DNA from: DSVZ01 sp037439785
GTDB lineage: Bacteria; Verrucomicrobiota; Verrucomicrobiia; Limisphaerales; J093
Assembly: GCA_037439785.1 (NCBI GenBank)
Contig: JBBIVJ010000004.1
Coordinates: 1 to 64,000 of the forward strand
Length of the DNA: 64,000 nt
Reading direction: 5' to 3'
Below are positions 41,301 through 50,166 of the stretch, one piece after another (positions within the stretch are counted from its first letter, which is position 1; the number at the start of each line of letters is the position of its first letter). The notes below the pieces were generated by a model. The model saw nothing but the letters and a program-made list of their open reading frames with translations, did not search any database and was not told the origin of the DNA. The position numbers and the translations under genes are program-made.

Positions 41301-44290
41301 ACTTCCGCAAGGCCAACACCAGCACCAGCGAGGCCGGCGCCATCTCGACCGGCACCTACGACGGCCAGCCCGCCGACCTGGTGGTGGTGCGCAACGTGTT
41401 TTTCGGCAACGACCATAACCTCATCCTCAAAGAAGGCTCGCGCGTGTGGGCCGCCCACAACACGTTTGTCGGCACCCGTGCCGCGGCCATCCTGATCAAC
41501 GAGCCGCAGCGGCCCTGGGAAGCGCCGCCGCAGGGGGGCCTTTTCGAGAACTGCCTGTTCTGGGACCTGCCGGAGGTGGTGGGCAACCTCGACCCTGCCC
41601 TGCTCCAAAACGGCACCGTCCGGCTCGAGGTCCGCCATTCGTTGCTGCCGGCTGCCGGACCCTGGGCCGGACCGGGCAACCTCCTGACCGACCCCCGCCT
41701 GGTCAATCGCACCAATGACTTCCGCCTCCGTCCCGGCTCGCCCGCGGCCGGCGCGGGCTCGGATGGCCTGGACCTCGGCGCCTACGTGCCGGCCGGTGCG
41801 GTCATTCAGGGCTCGCCCCCGCCGGTGACCTGGCGCCGCGACGCCACCTTCACCGTGACCGGCGCCGGGCTGACCCATTTCCGCTGGCAGCTTGACCAGG
41901 GCGAGTGGAGCGAGCCGCTGGCCGTGGGGACCGCGGTTCAACTCGCGAACCTGTCCGAAGGCACGCATCAGCTCTTCGCCCTCGGCCTGAACTCCGCCGG
42001 CGTGTGGCAGCCGGAAGACCAGCCCGCGGCCTCGCGTCCCTGGACCGTCACGCCCGCCGCGGCGCGCCTGCGTCTGAACGAGGTCCTGGCCGCCAACCGC
42101 ACCACCTGGCCCGACGGCGGCCGGTACCCGGACTTTGTCGAGTTGTTCAACGACAGCCCCCCCCCCGCCGACCTGGGCGGCCTGTCGCTGAGCGACGACC
42201 CGCTGGCGCCGCGCAAGTTCGTGTTCCCGCCCGGCACGGTCCTGCCGGCCGGCGGGTACTTGGTCGTGCGGCTCATCCCGGCCGCGGCCGCGGCCCCGCT
42301 CACCGCCCCCTTCGGCCTCGATCAGGACGGCGACGCCGTGTACCTGTTCGACCGCCCCGAAACCGGCGGAGCCCTGCTGGACCAGGTGACGTTCGGGCCG
42401 CAGTTGGCCGACCGCTCGGTGGGCAACCGCGGCGACGGCACCTGGACGCTGGGCGAACCGACGCCCGGCGCGCCGAACCGTGCCGCGCCCTTGGGGGACC
42501 CGCGGGGCGTTCGCCTTTCCGAATGGCTGGCCCGGCCCGGCGTGGGCTGGGCGGAGGACTTCATCGAGCTGTTCAACCCGGACGACCTGCCGGTGAACCT
42601 CGAGGGGCTGGCCCTGTCCACCGAGCCGGTGGGCGACCCGTTCCAATTCGTCTTCCCGCCGCTGAGTTTTCTGCCCGCGCGCGGCTTCGGCGTGTTTTGG
42701 GCGGATGCCACCCGGCCGCCGCGGGCCAATCGCCTGCCGTTCCGTCTCGCCGGTGAGCAGGGCACGCTGGCGCTGGTGGACGCCGCCGGGCAGTGGCTGG
42801 ACTGGGTGGCCTACGGGCCGCAGGCGGTGGGCGTGTCCCAGGGGCGGCGACCGGAAACGGGGCTGGCTGTGATCAGTTTCCCGGTGCCCACGCCCGGGCA
42901 TGACCTGGCCCTGGAGCCGGGCGGCGGGTCGGTGCGTTTGAGCGAGGTGCTGGCGCACAACCTGACGCTGACCAGCGCCGCGGGCGCCGCCCCGGACTGG
43001 GTCGAGTTGTGGAACCCCGGCTCGAACTGGGTCAGCCTGGCCGGCCTGAGCCTGAGCGATCGCCAGGACCAGCCGCAGAAGTGGAGTTTCCCCGCCGACG
43101 CGCTGTTGCCGCCGGGCGGATTCCTGGTGGTCTGGTGCGAACCGGCCCTGCCGCCTTCGGGCACCAACACCGGCTTTGGGCTGGCTGCCGGCGGCGAATC
43201 GCTGCTCCTGTTCGACCGCCCCGAGTCCGGCGGCCGGTTGCTGGACTGGGTCAGCTTTGGCCCGCAGGCGGCGGACCTCTCCCTGGCCCGGCTCGACGCC
43301 CAATCCACCGCCTGGCATCTGGCCGAGCCAACCCCGGGCGCGCCCAACCAAGCCGTTGCGTGGGACGACCCCGCCGGCCTGCGTGTCAACGAATGGATGG
43401 CCAGCCCGGTGTCGGGACCGGACTGGATCGAGCTGTTCAACCCCGGCCCGCTGCCGGTGGCCCTGGCCGGCCTGCGCCTGAGCGACACGGCCGCGAATCT
43501 GGCGAAGTACGAGTTCCCGCCGCTCTCGTTCCTGGCCGGCAGGGGTTACCTGTTGCTGCTGGCCGACGAAGACCCGGAACAGGGTCCGGACCATCTGCCC
43601 TTCCGGCTCTCCGCCGGCGGCGAGGCCATTTACTTGTCCCGGCCCGACGGCACGCGGATTGACGAAGTCCACTTCGGCGCGCAGAGCAACGGCATCTCCG
43701 AGGGCCGTTATCCGGACGGCGCGGACAGCGTGCGGGCGCTGCCGGTGGGCGGATCGCCCAGCGGCCCCAACGTCCTCAACGCCCGCCCGCAGCTCGAGGC
43801 GTTGCCCGATCAAACCCTGGCCGTGGGCCGGCCGTGGGAACTCGACGTCCGCGCCAGCGACCCGGACCCGGGCCAGACGCTGACCTTCAGCCTGCGCCCG
43901 CCGGTGCCGGCGGGGTTGAGGGTCGAGGCCACCTCGGGGCGGTTGAGCTGGACGCCCCTCGTGGACCAGGCCGGCGCGACCTGGCGGGTGACCGTGGTGG
44001 CCACGGACAACGACCAGCCGCCGCAAAGCGCCAGCCGCACCGTCGCCCTCACGGTGGTGGATGACGCGCCGCCGGTGTGGAATCCGCCCTGGCGCGATGC
44101 CGCCGGCCGGGTGCACCTCTCCTGGTCGGCCCGTCCGGGCGCGCGTTACGCGGTGGACTACACCAGCGACCTGGCGGCCCCGGTCTGGCAAAACCACGTC
44201 GAGCTGGTGGCCGGGAGCGAGACGGTCGAGGTGGTCGTGTCGGCGGGCGATGCGACCCGACGCTTTTTCCGCCTGCGGCGGTTGCCGTGA
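38297..44290 (+). CDS. Giant secreted CotH protein with beta-helix and five lamin-tail domains
   Basis: About 1,997 residues, with a signal peptide (ILAAVAGLALPGLHAGD). Domains: lamin-tail domain (about 35-211, VIFNEIMYHPASHQVADEW), an Ig-like/linker domain (215-318), and a CotH-like domain (about 338-690; YTIGFRLRGTTS, RRVNFNTDRRWRG, FRLLIHDLDSVLG). Next is a right-handed beta-helix-like region (about 782-1141; HIEGNLFLNF, LVVVRNVFFGND). Four more lamin-tail domains follow, starting near 1258, 1405, 1547 and 1695 (LNEVLAANR, LSEWLARPG, LSEVLAHN, VNEWMASP). A cadherin/Ig-like domain (1833-1925) and a tail ending RRFFRLRRLP close the chain. The ATG at 38297 lies inside the end of the preceding CotH gene, so translation is coupled. 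Probably cell surface or secreted; function unknown. Confidence 0.83.
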   Translation: MVALNCLCGLTGRARRARAILAAVAGLALPGLHAGDVIFNEIMYHPASHQVADEWLELHNRGTAPVNLAGWRLSGGVEFTFPAVVLPAGGYLVVAANATAFQARYPGVTHYVAGWQGRLSDNGETLTLRNALGQVEDSVAYANEGDWAVRTRGPDDRGHRGWKWSAPPDGGGPSLERINPRLTVDSGQNWTPSWSAGGTPGAVNSVAAAETAPVLLDVLHQPAVPRSTEPVLVTARVVDDAPGVLTVTLWSRVDGEPAFAASPMYDDGAHRDGAVGDGVFGAWLPARPQDTVVEFYVEARDAGGRSRTWPAPVQPENAQLANALYQVDDRSYTAPQPLYRVILTAAERTELDAIDAMPWYWSSDAEMNGTFISQEAGQSEVRYTIGFRLRGTTSRAEPVKSRRVNFNTDRRWRGVRALNLNALNPHSQILGSVLARRAGLPAARVRAVQLRENNVQKAPAAFAPFGVYAEVEVLNSDFAERQFPRDSAGNLYQAIGKGNLDFLDDPALYRSPEYYEKWSNTAEDDWSDLIELTRVLNRAPPQTWLAELERVADVGEWVTFFAVNTVLANAETALGTGGPGDYFLYRGVQDPRFRLLIHDLDSVLGVNAGVNQPLWRATNNPAIHRFLTDPAIAPRYLAEVRRLMDTVLTPAEVGALIEQWLGDFVPAATRRAILEAYRTRLSFLRGQLPDGLNVAAELPEVEGLQVTTNAVFSLRGLADPARTVAVQVSGRPAQWNPLTGEWRIEGFDLLPGVNRLLVRAVDAAGGLVAESVVRVWRRGVAYREVAGTLGGDSTWSAAAGPYVVTSTLTVPAGVTLTIGPGTTVFFWSNTGLDVRGRLVAEGTPEQRIHLGREPGASYVWSGLRFEGSTGNRLRHVDLARHNAPALYLTNAALRAEHVTFLGSFGNVLQGQNASMVFRFCEFPDLPYGEHVRGDHLPPDGEWIFEGNVFGTTTGYSDILDMSGGRRPGPVLQVLGNLFRGGPDDALDLDGTAAHIEGNLFLNFRKANTSTSEAGAISTGTYDGQPADLVVVRNVFFGNDHNLILKEGSRVWAAHNTFVGTRAAAILINEPQRPWEAPPQGGLFENCLFWDLPEVVGNLDPALLQNGTVRLEVRHSLLPAAGPWAGPGNLLTDPRLVNRTNDFRLRPGSPAAGAGSDGLDLGAYVPAGAVIQGSPPPVTWRRDATFTVTGAGLTHFRWQLDQGEWSEPLAVGTAVQLANLSEGTHQLFALGLNSAGVWQPEDQPAASRPWTVTPAAARLRLNEVLAANRTTWPDGGRYPDFVELFNDSPPPADLGGLSLSDDPLAPRKFVFPPGTVLPAGGYLVVRLIPAAAAAPLTAPFGLDQDGDAVYLFDRPETGGALLDQVTFGPQLADRSVGNRGDGTWTLGEPTPGAPNRAAPLGDPRGVRLSEWLARPGVGWAEDFIELFNPDDLPVNLEGLALSTEPVGDPFQFVFPPLSFLPARGFGVFWADATRPPRANRLPFRLAGEQGTLALVDAAGQWLDWVAYGPQAVGVSQGRRPETGLAVISFPVPTPGHDLALEPGGGSVRLSEVLAHNLTLTSAAGAAPDWVELWNPGSNWVSLAGLSLSDRQDQPQKWSFPADALLPPGGFLVVWCEPALPPSGTNTGFGLAAGGESLLLFDRPESGGRLLDWVSFGPQAADLSLARLDAQSTAWHLAEPTPGAPNQAVAWDDPAGLRVNEWMASPVSGPDWIELFNPGPLPVALAGLRLSDTAANLAKYEFPPLSFLAGRGYLLLLADEDPEQGPDHLPFRLSAGGEAIYLSRPDGTRIDEVHFGAQSNGISEGRYPDGADSVRALPVGGSPSGPNVLNARPQLEALPDQTLAVGRPWELDVRASDPDPGQTLTFSLRPPVPAGLRVEATSGRLSWTPLVDQAGATWRVTVVATDNDQPPQSASRTVALTVVDDAPPVWNPPWRDAAGRVHLSWSARPGARYAVDYTSDLAAPVWQNHVELVAGSETVEVVVSAGDATRRFFRLRRLP

Positions 44291-44454
44291 AGCTGCCTGG
44301 CGGTGTACCGGCTGTTCAAGGGAGGGACGGCGTCCCCGCCGGCACTGCCGATGGCCGAAGGGAGGCGGGCTTTCCCGGCCTGGCAGCAAGAGCAGGCCGG
44401 GCTTGCGTTGCGGGCGCTCTGCCCGGAGCATCTCCGCGCTTCACGGACCACCCG

Positions 44455-46005
44455 ATGCGCCTGTTGTTCCGCGTCAAGCCGCTGGACCGGTTGCTGGCGG
44501 ATACCCAGCAGCCGCAGCGGCAATTGCGGCGCACCCTCGGGCCGGTGCAGCTCACCCTGTTGGGTATCGGGGCCATCGTGGGGGCGGGCATTTTCTCGAC
44601 GGTGGGGACGGCGGCGGCCGGGGGGCCGAATCACCTGGGGGCGGGGCCGGCCCTGCCGATTTCGTTCATCCTGGTGGCCATCGCGTGCACCTTTGCCGCG
44701 CTGTGTTACGCCGAGTTTGCCGCGATGGTGCCGGTGGCCGGCTCGGCCTACACCTATGCCTATGCCACGCTGGGGGAGCTGGTGGCCTGGCTCATCGGCT
44801 GGGACCTGATCCTCGAATATGCCGTGAGCAACGCGGCGGTGGCCATTTCCTGGTCAGGGTATTTCCAGGAATTGTTGCGCGGGCTGGGGGTGCATTTGCC
44901 GGCGTGGCTGGGCACCGATTACCGCTCGGCGTTGCAGGCGGCGACGGCGGTGGGGGAGGCGGTGGCCCGCGGCGCCGATCCGGCTGCGCTGGGGGCCAGC
45001 GTGCTCCGGCAGGCCGGGGCGCTCGAGACGGCGCCGCAGGTGCTGGGGGTGCCGGTGATTATCAACCTGCCGGCCTTCGGCATCGTGGCGGTGATCACCT
45101 GGATAGCGTTGATCGGCATCCGGGAGACGGCGCGGGCCAACGCGGTGCTGGCGGTGGGCAAGCTGCTGGTGATCGCCTTTTTCGTGGTGCTGGGGGCGTT
45201 TTACGTGAAGCCGGAGAACTGGTCGCCGTTTGCCCCCAATGGCTTTGCCGGCATTTCGGCGGCGGCGGCGATCATCTTTTTCGCCTACATCGGCTTTGAC
45301 GCGGTTTCGACGGCGAGTGAGGAGGCGCGGCATCCCCAGCGGGACATGCCCATGGGCATCCTGGGGAGCCTGGCGGTGTGCACGTTGATCTACCTGGCGG
45401 TGGCGGTGGTGCTGACCGGGATGGTGCCCTGGCACACGCTGGGCAATGCCGAGCCGCTGGCCTTTGCCTTCTCTTCGCTGGACCTGCACTGGATCGCCGG
45501 GGTGATCGCGGCGGGGGCGGTGCTGGCCACGACCTCGGCGCTGGTGCCGTTTCAGGTGGGGCAGGTGCGGATTTTCTTTGCGATGGCGCGGGACGGGTTG
45601 TTGCCGGAGTGGATGGCGCGGGTGCATCCACGCTGGCGCACGCCGCACCTGAGCACGCTGGCGACGGGGGTGTTTGTGGCGGCGTTTTCGTCGTTTGCGA
45701 ACATCCAGGAGCTGGTCGAGTTGACGAACATCGGGACGCTGATGGCCTTCACCCTGGTGGCGGCGGGCATTTTGATCCTGCGCCGGCGCGAGCCGGACCG
45801 GCCGCGGCCGTTTCGGGTGCCGTGGGTGCCTTGGGTGCCGCTGCTGGCCATCGGCTGCTGCGGGTACCTGATGTGCCGGTTGCCGTGGGTGACGTGGGTG
45901 GCGTTCTTCGGCTGGATGGCGGTGGGGCTGGTGTTTTATCTGGGCTACGGCCGGCGGCGCAGTCGGCTGGGCGGGACGCACTCCTCTAACCGATCTGGTT
46001 CATGA
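44455..46005 (+). CDS. APC-superfamily amino acid permease (cationic-type)
   Basis: A 516-residue inner-membrane transporter of the APC superfamily with about 12 to 14 membrane helices. TM1 holds the substrate-binding unwound helix LLGIGAIVGAGIFSTVGTAA. The long loop near residues 155-200 (YRSALQAATAVGEAVARG) and the FFAYIGFDAVSTASEEARHPQRDMP segment place it with CAT/YfnA-type permeases. The start at ATG 44455 gives the usual cytoplasmic MRLLFRVKPLDRLLADTQ lead. No clear promoter; a repeat-like GGGAGGGACGGCGTCCCCGCC sits in the upstream gap, split here at about 44322-44342. Its last four bases overlap the next permease gene (ATGA at 46002-46005). Substrate specificity is not readable from sequence. 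Confidence 0.87.
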   Translation: MRLLFRVKPLDRLLADTQQPQRQLRRTLGPVQLTLLGIGAIVGAGIFSTVGTAAAGGPNHLGAGPALPISFILVAIACTFAALCYAEFAAMVPVAGSAYTYAYATLGELVAWLIGWDLILEYAVSNAAVAISWSGYFQELLRGLGVHLPAWLGTDYRSALQAATAVGEAVARGADPAALGASVLRQAGALETAPQVLGVPVIINLPAFGIVAVITWIALIGIRETARANAVLAVGKLLVIAFFVVLGAFYVKPENWSPFAPNGFAGISAAAAIIFFAYIGFDAVSTASEEARHPQRDMPMGILGSLAVCTLIYLAVAVVLTGMVPWHTLGNAEPLAFAFSSLDLHWIAGVIAAGAVLATTSALVPFQVGQVRIFFAMARDGLLPEWMARVHPRWRTPHLSTLATGVFVAAFSSFANIQELVELTNIGTLMAFTLVAAGILILRRREPDRPRPFRVPWVPWVPLLAIGCCGYLMCRLPWVTWVAFFGWMAVGLVFYLGYGRRRSRLGGTHSSNRSGS

Positions 46006-47501
46006 ATCCGATCGCAGACAGGAGCGATAAAACCTCCGGTCTGGTCCGCGGCCTGGGCTTGTGGGATGCGGCGATGCTGGTCGCCGGCTCGATGATCGGC
46101 TCGGGCATCTTCATCGTGTCGGCGGACATGGCGCGGCAACTGGGCTCGGCCGGTTGGCTACTGGTGGCGTGGGCCCTGACGGGGGTGCTGACCGTGAGTG
46201 CCGCCCTGAGCTACGGCGAGCTGGCCGCCATGATGCCGCGGGCGGGCGGTCAGTACGTGTATCTGCGCGAGGCCTACGGTCCGCTGGCCGGGTTCTTGTA
46301 TGGCTGGACGCTGTTTCTGGTGATCCAGACCGGGACCATTGCGGCGGTGGCGGTGGCCTTTGCCAAGTTTCTGGGGGTGTTGATGCCGGGGTTGTCAGAG
46401 ACCCAGGTGCTGGGCGGGGTGGGGCGGTTCAAGGTCACGCCGGCCACGCTGGTGGCCATCGCCGTACTGCTGCTGCTGACCTGGTCCAACACCACCGGGC
46501 TGCGCACGGGCAAGGTGATCCAGAATCTCTTCACCGCGGCGAAGATTCTTGCGCTGGCGGCGCTGGTGGGGTTGGGGCTGGTCCTGGGGGCCAACGAAAC
46601 CGCCGTGCGCGCCAACTTCAGCGATGCGTGGACCGCCGTCTCGACCACGCTGGCGGCAGGCGGGGAGGGCGCCCCGGCGGCGGTGACCTCGCCGTTGACC
46701 GGGCTGGCCCTGGCCCTGGCGCTGGGCACGGCCATGGTGGGGTCGCTCTTCTCGGCCGACGCCTGGAACAACGTCACCTTCACCGCGGGGGAGGTGAAGG
46801 ACCCGCAGCGGAATCTGCCGCGCAGCCTGCTGCTGGGGGTGGGGCTGGTCTGCGGCCTGTACTTCCTGGCGAACGTGGCCTACCTGGTCACACTGCCGCT
46901 GGCGGGAGACCCGGCGGGTACGACCGCGATGGAACGGGGAATCCAGTTTGCCCCTAACGACCGCGTGGCCACGGCGGCCATGGAGGTGATCCTGGGACCG
47001 CAGGCGGTGACAGTGATGGCGGGGTTGATCCTGGTGTCCACCTTCGGCTGCATGAACGGCATGATCCTGGCAGGGGCGCGGGTGTATTACGCGATGGCGC
47101 GGGACGGGCTGTTTTTCGCACCGGTGGGCCGGCTCAACCGGCAGGGCGTGCCGCACGTTGCCCTGTGGGTGCAGGGGGCGTGGGCGTGCCTCCTGACGTT
47201 GTCGGGCACCTACAGTGACCTGTTGGACTACGTGATTTTCGCCGTGCTGCTGTTTTACGTGCTGACCATTGGCGGGTTGTTCCTGCTGCGATGGCGGCAG
47301 CCGGAGGCGGAACGGCCGTATCGAGCGGTGGGTTATCCTTGGCTGCCGGCGTTTTATGTGGGGGCGGCCACGCTCATCGCCGCGGACCTGCTGGTGGCGG
47401 AGAAGACCCGGGCGAACACCTGGCCGGGGCTGTTGATCGTGCTGGCGGGTGTGCCGGTGTACGCGTGGTGGCGCCGCGGCCGGCGGACGCCGGCGACCTG
47501 A
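46002..47501 (+). CDS. APC-superfamily amino acid permease, coupled second copy
   Basis: A 499-residue APC-family permease with 12 predicted helices, translated from an ATGA overlap with the previous gene. TM1 carries GSMIGSGIFIVSADMARQLG, TM3 the SYGELAAMMPRAGGQYVYL motif, and TM6 LFSADAWNNVTFTAGEVKDPQRNLP. These are the hallmarks of the LAT/SteT-like branch. It is only distantly similar to its partner, so this is not a recent duplication. The pair could exchange different amino acids or act as uptake plus antiport; inference only. Ends in a short basic cytoplasmic tail. Confidence 0.87.
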   Translation: MNPIADRSDKTSGLVRGLGLWDAAMLVAGSMIGSGIFIVSADMARQLGSAGWLLVAWALTGVLTVSAALSYGELAAMMPRAGGQYVYLREAYGPLAGFLYGWTLFLVIQTGTIAAVAVAFAKFLGVLMPGLSETQVLGGVGRFKVTPATLVAIAVLLLLTWSNTTGLRTGKVIQNLFTAAKILALAALVGLGLVLGANETAVRANFSDAWTAVSTTLAAGGEGAPAAVTSPLTGLALALALGTAMVGSLFSADAWNNVTFTAGEVKDPQRNLPRSLLLGVGLVCGLYFLANVAYLVTLPLAGDPAGTTAMERGIQFAPNDRVATAAMEVILGPQAVTVMAGLILVSTFGCMNGMILAGARVYYAMARDGLFFAPVGRLNRQGVPHVALWVQGAWACLLTLSGTYSDLLDYVIFAVLLFYVLTIGGLFLLRWRQPEAERPYRAVGYPWLPAFYVGAATLIAADLLVAEKTRANTWPGLLIVLAGVPVYAWWRRGRRTPAT

Positions 47502-47551
47502 GCCGGGGAAATGAGCGGGGGGCTGGACCGCCGGGCGGTGCGGGTCGGGGG

Positions 47552-47580
47552 TTGCCGGCGCGGGCGCGCTGGGGAATGCT
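47552..47580 (+). promoter_or_regulatory. Leaderless-type promoter of the TIM-barrel-like gene
   Basis: TTGCCG (47552-47557), 17-base spacer and AATGCT (47575-47580), six bases before the ATG at 47587. Confidence 0.4.
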
Positions 47581-47586
47581 GGGGCC

Positions 47587-49212
47587 ATGAAATTCTCCCC
47601 TGCGGTGGCGTGGCTGGGACTGGGGTGGGCGGCCGTGGCGGGGGCAATCAGCGCGTCGGGGCAGGGACCGTCCCAGCTCTGGCTTTACGCGGCGCAAAAC
47701 CTGTGGGTGGACGCCAACGTCGCGGCGCTGGAGCAGTTGTTTGCCCGTGCCGGGGCGGCCGGGTACACGCACGTGCTGCTGGCCGACTCGAAGTTCGCCC
47801 GGCTCGGCGACATGGATGCGCGCTACTTCGCCAACCTCGAACGAGTCCGGCGCGCCGCTGCGCAGCACCGGCTGGAAATCGTGCCGGCCCTCTTCAGCGT
47901 GGGGTACTCGAACGACCTGCTCTGGCACGACCCAAACCTGATCGAGGGGTTGCCGGTGACCAACGCCCTCTTTGAAGTGCGCGGCGGCCTGGCCCGGCTG
48001 GTGCCCGATCCGCCGGTGGCCCTTCCCGACGGCGAGTTCAACGATTTGTCCCGCTGGAGCTGGAAGGATGACCTGGTCGAGCCGGACCGGGGCACCGCGC
48101 GGGTGCGCGATCCCGCCGGGCGCAACGCCCGCATCGTGGCCCGGCTGAAGGTGCGGCCCTTCCGGCAGTACCACCTCCAGGTGCGGGTGAAGACGCGGGA
48201 TTTCCGGGGCACGCCGGAGATCAAGGTGCTGGCGGGCAACCGCGAGCTGCAATTCAACCCCCTGGGCGTGCGGCCCACCCAGGACTGGCAGACGCACCAC
48301 GTGGTGTTCAACTCCCTGGACCATGCCGAGGTGGCCGTGTACTTCGGCTGTTGGGACGGCCGCTCCGGCACACTGTGGTGGGACGACGCCCGGATCGAGG
48401 AGGTCGGGCTGCTCAACGTGATCCGCCGCGAGGGCGCGCCGCTGGAAGTCCGGACCGAGGCGGGCGACACCCTTGTTGAGGGCCGTGACTTCGAGCCCGT
48501 GCGCGACCCACGGATGGGCAACCAACCGTGGAACGGCGCCTACGAAGTCTTCCACGAACCGCCGGCAATCCGCACCCGCCTGCCGGAGGGCTCCCGGCTG
48601 CGCGTGTCTTACTACCACGCGGTGACGATCTATGACGGCCAGGCAATGATCTGCCCCTCCGAACCCCGCACCCTCGAGTTGCTCCGCGACCAGGCCCGAC
48701 GGATGCACGCCGCCTGGGGGGCGCGCGGCTATTTCATGAGCCACGACGAAATCCGCGTGCTCAACTGGTGCGCGGCCTGCCGGCGGCGCGGGCCGGACGC
48801 CGGGGCGTTGCTGGCGGACAACGTGCGCGCCTGCATCCAAATCCTGCGCGAGGTCAATCCCGGCGGCCGCATTTACGTGTGGAGCGACATGTTCGATCCG
48901 CACCACAACGCCCGGTCGGATTACTACCTGGTGCGCGGCGACCTGCGCGGCGCGTGGGAGGGCCTGGCCCCGGAGGTCATCGTGGTCCCGTGGTATTTCG
49001 AGAAGCGGGCCGAAAGCCTGGCCTGGTTTGCCGGCCGCGGCCATCGCCAGCTCATCGCCGCCTACTACGATGCGGCGCCCGAGCGGGTGCGGGACTGGCT
49101 GGCGGCGGCGCGGCCCCACGCCGGCATCGAAGGGGTCATGTACACCACCTGGCAACAGCGGTATGCGGACCTGGAGCGGTTCGCGACGCTCGTTCGCGAT
49201 TCCGGTCCCTGA
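47587..49212 (+). CDS. Secreted TIM-barrel-like protein (glycoside hydrolase-like, uncharacterised)
   Basis: A 541-residue protein with a signal peptide (LGLGWAAVAGAISASGQ). The mature part alternates two sections. A barrel-like beginning (LWLYAAQNLWVDANVAALEQ, HVLLADSKFARLG) and end (YFMSHDEIRVLNWCAACRRR, RIYVWSDMFDPHHN, EVIVVPWYFEK) resemble GH20-like or other sugar-hydrolase TIM barrels. An intervening beta-sandwich at about 145-290 (YHLQVRVKTRDFRGTPEIKV, GTLWWDDARIEEVG) resembles a carbohydrate-binding module. SHDEIR has an Asp-Glu pair as in GH20-like active sites, but I cannot confirm catalysis. The CAAC cysteine pair lies nearby. It is monocistronic, ahead of the respiratory operon. 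Confidence 0.65.
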   Translation: MKFSPAVAWLGLGWAAVAGAISASGQGPSQLWLYAAQNLWVDANVAALEQLFARAGAAGYTHVLLADSKFARLGDMDARYFANLERVRRAAAQHRLEIVPALFSVGYSNDLLWHDPNLIEGLPVTNALFEVRGGLARLVPDPPVALPDGEFNDLSRWSWKDDLVEPDRGTARVRDPAGRNARIVARLKVRPFRQYHLQVRVKTRDFRGTPEIKVLAGNRELQFNPLGVRPTQDWQTHHVVFNSLDHAEVAVYFGCWDGRSGTLWWDDARIEEVGLLNVIRREGAPLEVRTEAGDTLVEGRDFEPVRDPRMGNQPWNGAYEVFHEPPAIRTRLPEGSRLRVSYYHAVTIYDGQAMICPSEPRTLELLRDQARRMHAAWGARGYFMSHDEIRVLNWCAACRRRGPDAGALLADNVRACIQILREVNPGGRIYVWSDMFDPHHNARSDYYLVRGDLRGAWEGLAPEVIVVPWYFEKRAESLAWFAGRGHRQLIAAYYDAAPERVRDWLAAARPHAGIEGVMYTTWQQRYADLERFATLVRDSGP

Positions 49213-49512
49213 GCGGCGGGGGGCGGCGGTGTTCCGCCGGGGGATTTCCCACGCTGTCGGCGCCGCACCGGGCCGGGGGAGGGGCCCTAATTGCGGAAAT
49301 TACGGCAACGGAAAACTTTTCCCGCGGAGGCCTCCGGGCTTGTCAGGGGCGGCGCAGCCCGCAGAATCACCGCGCGTGTTTGCCTGACAAACACCCCTAA
49401 TTGGTTGGCGGTCCAGGCGGTCCCGCCGGACAAGGCAGTTCCGGCGGGATTGCCGTTTCCGGGCGAGGGGAGTGCCCCCCCGGGTCGGCACGGTTGACCA
49501 CGCGCGCATTGC
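49213..49512 (+). promoter_or_regulatory. Gap upstream of the respiratory operon with a candidate promoter
   Basis: No gene in 300 bases. TTGTCA (49340-49345), 16-base spacer and CAGAAT (49362-49367) is a good promoter candidate and would give a leader of about 139 bases before actA. A short AT-rich inverted repeat (TAATT at 49288-49292, AATTA at 49298-49302) just upstream could be an operator; it is too short to be sure. Confidence 0.4.
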
Positions 49513-50166
49513 ATGTCGGACATTTTTCCCAAATGGACCAACAAGCTCCCGGGCTACGTCCTGGCCGCGGGGGCGTTGATGGGGACGGCGGTCGTCGCCG
49601 GCGTGTGGTACTACTTCACGCCCAAGTACACGCGGGTGGGCTATCAGCCGGTCCAGCCGGTGAGCTTTTCCCACCACATCCACGTCGAGCAGTTGGGCAT
49701 GGACTGCCGCTACTGCCACACCGGGATCGAGAAGTCGTACCACTCGAACATCCCGGCCAGCAGCCTGTGCATGAACTGCCACAACCAGGTGCTCAAGGAT
49801 GACCCCCGCCTGGCCCTGGTCCGGGAAAGTGCCGCCACCGGCCAGCCCATTCCCTGGGTCTGGATTCACAAGACCCCCGACTTCGTCTTCTTCAACCATG
49901 CCGTGCACGTGAATCGCGGCATCTCCTGCGTCCACTGCCACGGCCAGGTCAACCTCATGGACGAGGTCCACCACGCCAAGCCGCTGAGCATGGCCTTCTG
50001 CCTGGACTGCCACCGGCAGCCCGAGGCGTTCATCCGCCCGCCCGAGCAGGTCTTCAACCTCAACTGGCAGCCCGAAAGTCAGACCAAGCAACTCGCCGAC
50101 GGCGCCCGCCTGGTGCGCGAGTGGAAGGTGGAAAAACTCGAGAATTGCTCCGCCTGTCACCGATGA
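49513..50166 (+). CDS. actA: Alternative complex III subunit ActA, pentaheme cytochrome c
   Basis: A 217-residue subunit of alternative complex III, the menaquinol-oxidising complex that replaces bc1. One N-terminal membrane anchor (GYVLAAGALMGTAVVAGVWYY, about residues 14-34) is followed by a periplasmic domain with five CxxCH heme sites at C65, C86, C139, C163 and C212 (CRYCH, CMNCH, CVHCH, CLDCH, CSACH). Five hemes match the known ActA. The fifth site is at the very C-terminus. The gene opens a tightly coupled operon and overlaps actB by four bases. Maturation needs the periplasmic cytochrome c assembly system, not encoded here. Confidence 0.93.
   Translation: MSDIFPKWTNKLPGYVLAAGALMGTAVVAGVWYYFTPKYTRVGYQPVQPVSFSHHIHVEQLGMDCRYCHTGIEKSYHSNIPASSLCMNCHNQVLKDDPRLALVRESAATGQPIPWVWIHKTPDFVFFNHAVHVNRGISCVHCHGQVNLMDEVHHAKPLSMAFCLDCHRQPEAFIRPPEQVFNLNWQPESQTKQLADGARLVREWKVEKLENCSACHR

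Noticed and set aside
38288..44431. Open frame of 2,047 codons on the minus strand
   Set aside because: Low-complexity R/H/G/Q-rich translation opposite the CotH protein; high GC keeps it open by chance.
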